Assembly (NCBI GenBank): GCA_003228965.1
Contig: QIGP01000388.1
Coordinates: 1 to 5,910, forward strand
Source: Gammaproteobacteria bacterium
GTDB lineage: Bacteria; Pseudomonadota; Gammaproteobacteria; Steroidobacterales; SZUA-146
Length of the DNA stretch: 5,910 nucleotides
Direction: 5' to 3'
Shown: positions 5,545 to 5,910 of the stretch, one piece after another
How positions within the stretch are numbered: the first letter of the stretch is position 1
How the letters are laid out: each line of letters starts with the position of its first letter
The notes under the pieces: generated by a model
What the model was told of the DNA's origin: nothing
Database searches by the model: none
The model's input: only the letters and a program-made list of their open reading frames with translations
Translations under genes and position numbers: made by a program

Positions 5545-5567
5545 TGGCGGTTCTTCCACCTCCGCCA
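5545..5567 (+). other. Hairpin in the tRNA precursor leader
   Basis: TGGCGG and CCGCCA pair perfectly over 6 bp with an 11-base loop. It ends 8 bases before the mature tRNA, so it would fold in the precursor next to the RNase P cut. A processing role is inference only. Confidence 0.35.
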
Positions 5568-5575
5568 AACATAAT

Positions 5576-5651
<76 letters not shown>

Positions 5652-5664
5652 TTTTTCCGGCATC

Positions 5665-5685
5665 TTTGACTGCATTTTAGTCAAA
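5665..5685. repeat. Short perfect inverted repeat downstream of tRNA-Thr
   Basis: TTTGACT and AGTCAAA form a 7-bp stem with a 7-base loop (GCATTTT), 13 bp after the tRNA CCA. It may be part of the tRNA 3' end or terminator, but no T run follows the stem. Confidence 0.35.
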
Positions 5686-5700
5686 TGAATCCAAGTGGCG

Positions 5701-5814
5701 TTAAAAGCTGGGCCAGAGGCAGTGCTGCTCCATAAACCAGTCTTTGGCGGCGGAGTTATTTGATCCGTCCATGCGAGGATCGTTGTAATCTCCAATTAGC
5801 AACCGTAGCGCCCG
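5701..5814 (-). pseudogene. Possible C-terminal protein relic (37 open codons)
   Basis: On the minus strand a frame of 37 codons ends in TAA at 5701. The peptide is protein-like (LLIGDYNDPRMDGSN, then SAAKDWFMEQHCLWPSF), hydrophilic and rich in turns with two Trp. It has no convincing start or ribosome site. It opens only at a TGA at 5815-5817, inside the first bases of the inverted-repeat element. It could be the tail of a gene interrupted by that element, or chance. I do not recognise the family. Confidence 0.25.
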
Positions 5815-5910
5815 TCATCGCGAACCCGCAAAGCGGGTGTGGCAATCTCCGCCAGGTTGCTGTGGATTAACTCGGTAATGTCACGTCAACGTCAAGAGAT
5901 TGCCGCGCAC
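5813..5910. repeat. Dispersed inverted-repeat (MITE/REP-like) element, cut by window end
   Basis: The left part begins CGTCATCGCGAA, has a hairpin ACCCGC-AAA-GCGGGT (5824-5838) and continues GTGTGGCAATCTCC. The right part, GAGATTGCCGCGCAC (5896-5910), is its reverse complement: GGCAATCTC/GAGATTGCC is perfect over 9 bp, and 14 of 15 positions pair if G-T pairs count. The CGTCAT...GCAATCTC form is a common type of interspersed palindromic repeat in bacterial genomes. The right terminus lies beyond the window, so length and any target duplication cannot be seen. No coding sequence is visible inside. Confidence 0.55.

Overview
This window most likely comes from a gammaproteobacterium with twitching-type (type IVa) pili. 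The evidence is gene order. The left 3.7 kb, read on the minus strand, carries fimT, fimU, pilV, pilW, pilX and the start of a secreted protein in the pilY1 position, with thiO (glycine/D-amino-acid oxidase family) divergent from fimT. The same thiO-fimT-fimU-pilVWXY1 order is found in Pseudomonas aeruginosa (PA4548-PA4554). Base composition is close to balanced, lower in GC than Pseudomonas, so a related marine or environmental lineage is plausible, but the species cannot be named from this window.

Layout, minus strand, right to left: fimT (3129-3689) stands alone. A 268-bp non-coding gap follows and holds the control region for the minor pilin operon. Then come fimU (2273-2860), pilV (1736-2260), pilW (725-1723) and pilX (211-702), separated by only 12-22 bp, and after 71 bp the first 46 codons of pilY1 (139 to the window edge). 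FimU, PilV, PilW and PilX are expected to form the priming complex at the pilus tip that carries PilY1. FimT is a related pseudopilin linked to DNA uptake in some species.

Layout, plus strand: thiO (3898-4977), then an Irr-like Fur-family regulator without any cysteine (5040-5441), then a tRNA-Thr(CGT) gene with encoded CCA (5576-5651) and its own promoter. The last 260 bp hold a short possible protein relic and one end of an inverted-repeat element cut by the window edge.

The most interesting region is the fimU promoter. It contains two 9-bp direct repeats 12 bp apart that match the AlgR/LytTR box (one exact, one 8/9), a perfect TGTGA-N6-TCACA site of the CRP/Vfr type, and a TATACT -10 element, all within about 70 bp. 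The CRP-type site overlaps the place where the -35 would lie. I see no wholly new system here, and no phage, CRISPR array or insertion sequence.
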